Source of the DNA: Psychrobacter sp. 72-O-c
GTDB taxonomy: Bacteria; Pseudomonadota; Gammaproteobacteria; Pseudomonadales; Moraxellaceae
Assembly: GCF_904846605.1 (NCBI RefSeq)
Contig: NZ_CAJHBI010000008.1
Coordinates: 1 to 64,000 of the forward strand
Reading direction: 5' to 3'
DNA length: 64,000 bases
Shown: one piece after another, positions 63,110-64,000 of the stretch
Position numbering within the stretch: position 1 is the stretch's first letter
Layout of the letters: each line of letters begins with the position of its first letter
Notes under the pieces: generated by a model
Told to the model about the DNA's origin: nothing
Database searches by the model: none
The model's input: the letters and a program-made list of their open reading frames with translations, nothing else
Program-made: the position numbers and the translations under genes

Positions 63110-63994
63110 ATGATGATTCATCCTCAATATGATCCTGTAGCGTTAGCACTTGGGCCTGTCGAAGTCCATTGGTACGGTTTGATGTACTTGCTAGCGTTTG
63201 CTACTGCTTACGGATTGGCATGGTATCGCAGTACTAAGCGCGATAATTGGTCAACTGATATGGTATCCGACCTAGTGTTCTACGGGGCGTTGGGAGTGAT
63301 ATTAGGCGGGCGTGTTGGCTATGTGCTGTTTTATCAGTTCGGCGAGTTACTGCAGAATCCTGCTTATCTATTCAGAGTCTGGGAAGGCGGCATGTCGTTC
63401 CATGGCGGTTTTATCGGCGTCATGTTGGGCATGTGGTTCTTTGCGCGTAAGTATAAAAAAACCCCGTTTCAAGTATTCGATTTCATCGTTCCTTGTGTAC
63501 CCATGGGTTTGTTTTTTGGGCGTGTAGGTAATTACATCAATGGTGAGCTGTGGGGGCGGGTTTCTGATGGTGGCTATAACTGGCTAACGTATTTCCCACA
63601 AGCCGCCACATCAGATATGGCGCTGCTACAAAGCAACCCAGCCTTGCAAGAGCTGATGACTGAAGTTAACAGCCAGTATTTACTGCCCCGTCATCCCTCT
63701 CAGCTGTATGAAGCCTTTGCCGAAGGACTGTTATTGTTCCTATTTTTATGGTGGTACTCATCCAAACCGCAACCACGTATGGCCGTGACCGCCGTATTCT
63801 TATTAGGTTATGGATTGAGCCGTTTTATTATTGAGTTCTTCCGTCAGCCAGATGCTGATCAAGGATTCGTTTTGTTAGGTTGGATGACCAAAGGACAGAT
63901 GTTGTCCGCACCGATGATTATTCTTGGTATCATTCTACTGATTTATGCTTATAAGAACAGCATTTATGATTGGGGTAAACAATCAGCTTATTAA
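63110..63994 (+). CDS. lgt: Phosphatidylglycerol--prolipoprotein diacylglyceryl transferase
   Basis: The first enzyme of lipoprotein maturation: it transfers diacylglycerol from phosphatidylglycerol to the lipobox cysteine. The 294 aa form about seven inner-membrane helices. Landmarks are ALGPVEVHWYGLMYLLAFAT, GGRVGYVLFYQF, the catalytic-His segment GGMSFHGGFIGVMLGMWFFA, the signature FFGRVGNYINGELWGR and HPSQLYEAFAEGLLLF. The frame is open to ATG 63047, but family members begin just before I-H-P-Q-Y-D-P, so ATG 63110 (or the next codon, 63113) is preferred; neither has a clear ribosome site. The stop codon lies six bases before the window edge. Confidence 0.95.
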   Translation: MMIHPQYDPVALALGPVEVHWYGLMYLLAFATAYGLAWYRSTKRDNWSTDMVSDLVFYGALGVILGGRVGYVLFYQFGELLQNPAYLFRVWEGGMSFHGGFIGVMLGMWFFARKYKKTPFQVFDFIVPCVPMGLFFGRVGNYINGELWGRVSDGGYNWLTYFPQAATSDMALLQSNPALQELMTEVNSQYLLPRHPSQLYEAFAEGLLLFLFLWWYSSKPQPRMAVTAVFLLGYGLSRFIIEFFRQPDADQGFVLLGWMTKGQMLSAPMIILGIILLIYAYKNSIYDWGKQSAY

Positions 63995-64000
63995 GCTGAG

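Overview
The window looks like a chromosomal segment of a Psychrobacter-like member of the Moraxellaceae (Gammaproteobacteria). This rests on moderate AT-richness, the gene order pheS-pheT-ihfA, hisIE-tatABC and urtABCDE, the style of the encoded proteins, and many short intergenic rho-independent terminators. The genus is inferred from recall of such proteins, not from a database search. Nearly all of the window is ordinary core genome. No rRNA, tRNA, CRISPR array or intact prophage is visible.

Layout. Positions 1-2600 are a scarred accessory patch. It holds the cut-off start of an IS630-type transposase, pdxH, an orphan small ORF, a terminator-like hairpin, a decayed fragment of a second transposase and a short repeat with inverted ends. 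A related copy of that repeat lies at 51825-51988. Positions 2600-8400 hold anmK, a fabF-like ketoacyl-ACP synthase, a coiled-coil protein of unknown function and an aminopeptidase P. Positions 8700-17100 hold a POT peptide transporter, a small membrane-anchored protein, lnt, corC, a DUF4105 membrane protein, a YcgN-type cysteine-cluster protein and a dienelactone hydrolase-like protein. Positions 17300-28500 hold a 1060-aa DUF2339 membrane protein, the YlqF/RbgA GTPase, a GIY-YIG protein, mutY, tesB and rapA. Positions 28800-36600 hold a 2-hydroxyacid dehydrogenase, an FMO/Baeyer-Villiger-type flavoprotein, an RluA-type pseudouridine synthase, trxA, rho with a long leader, a glycine-zipper lipoprotein and a zinc metallopeptidase.

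Positions 37000-39400 are the most unusual part: a small acidic lipoprotein, then an apparent three-gene leftward unit. That unit is an uncharacterised 222-aa protein followed by two different BLUF blue-light-sensor proteins. Positions 39900-45000 are the leftward translation block rpmI-rplT-pheS-pheT-ihfA, without infC directly upstream. Positions 45300-51800 hold a 4HBT thioesterase, hisIE, tatABC, a compact UvrD-like helicase and dusC. Positions 52000-56200 hold MAPEG, OsmC, rppH, a zinc alcohol dehydrogenase and an NRDE protein. Positions 56600-62800 are the complete urea ABC transporter operon urtABCDE, and the window ends with lgt.

How the genes work together. Envelope lipoprotein maturation is represented by lgt and lnt, and several lipoproteins here (UrtA and two small ones) would be their substrates. 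The Tat export genes follow hisIE as a compact unit. The urt genes form one uptake system for urea nitrogen, with a possible sigma-54-type promoter upstream. The BLUF unit is the best candidate for a little-described system: two photoreceptors with intact flavin-site residues, encoded next to a possible effector.
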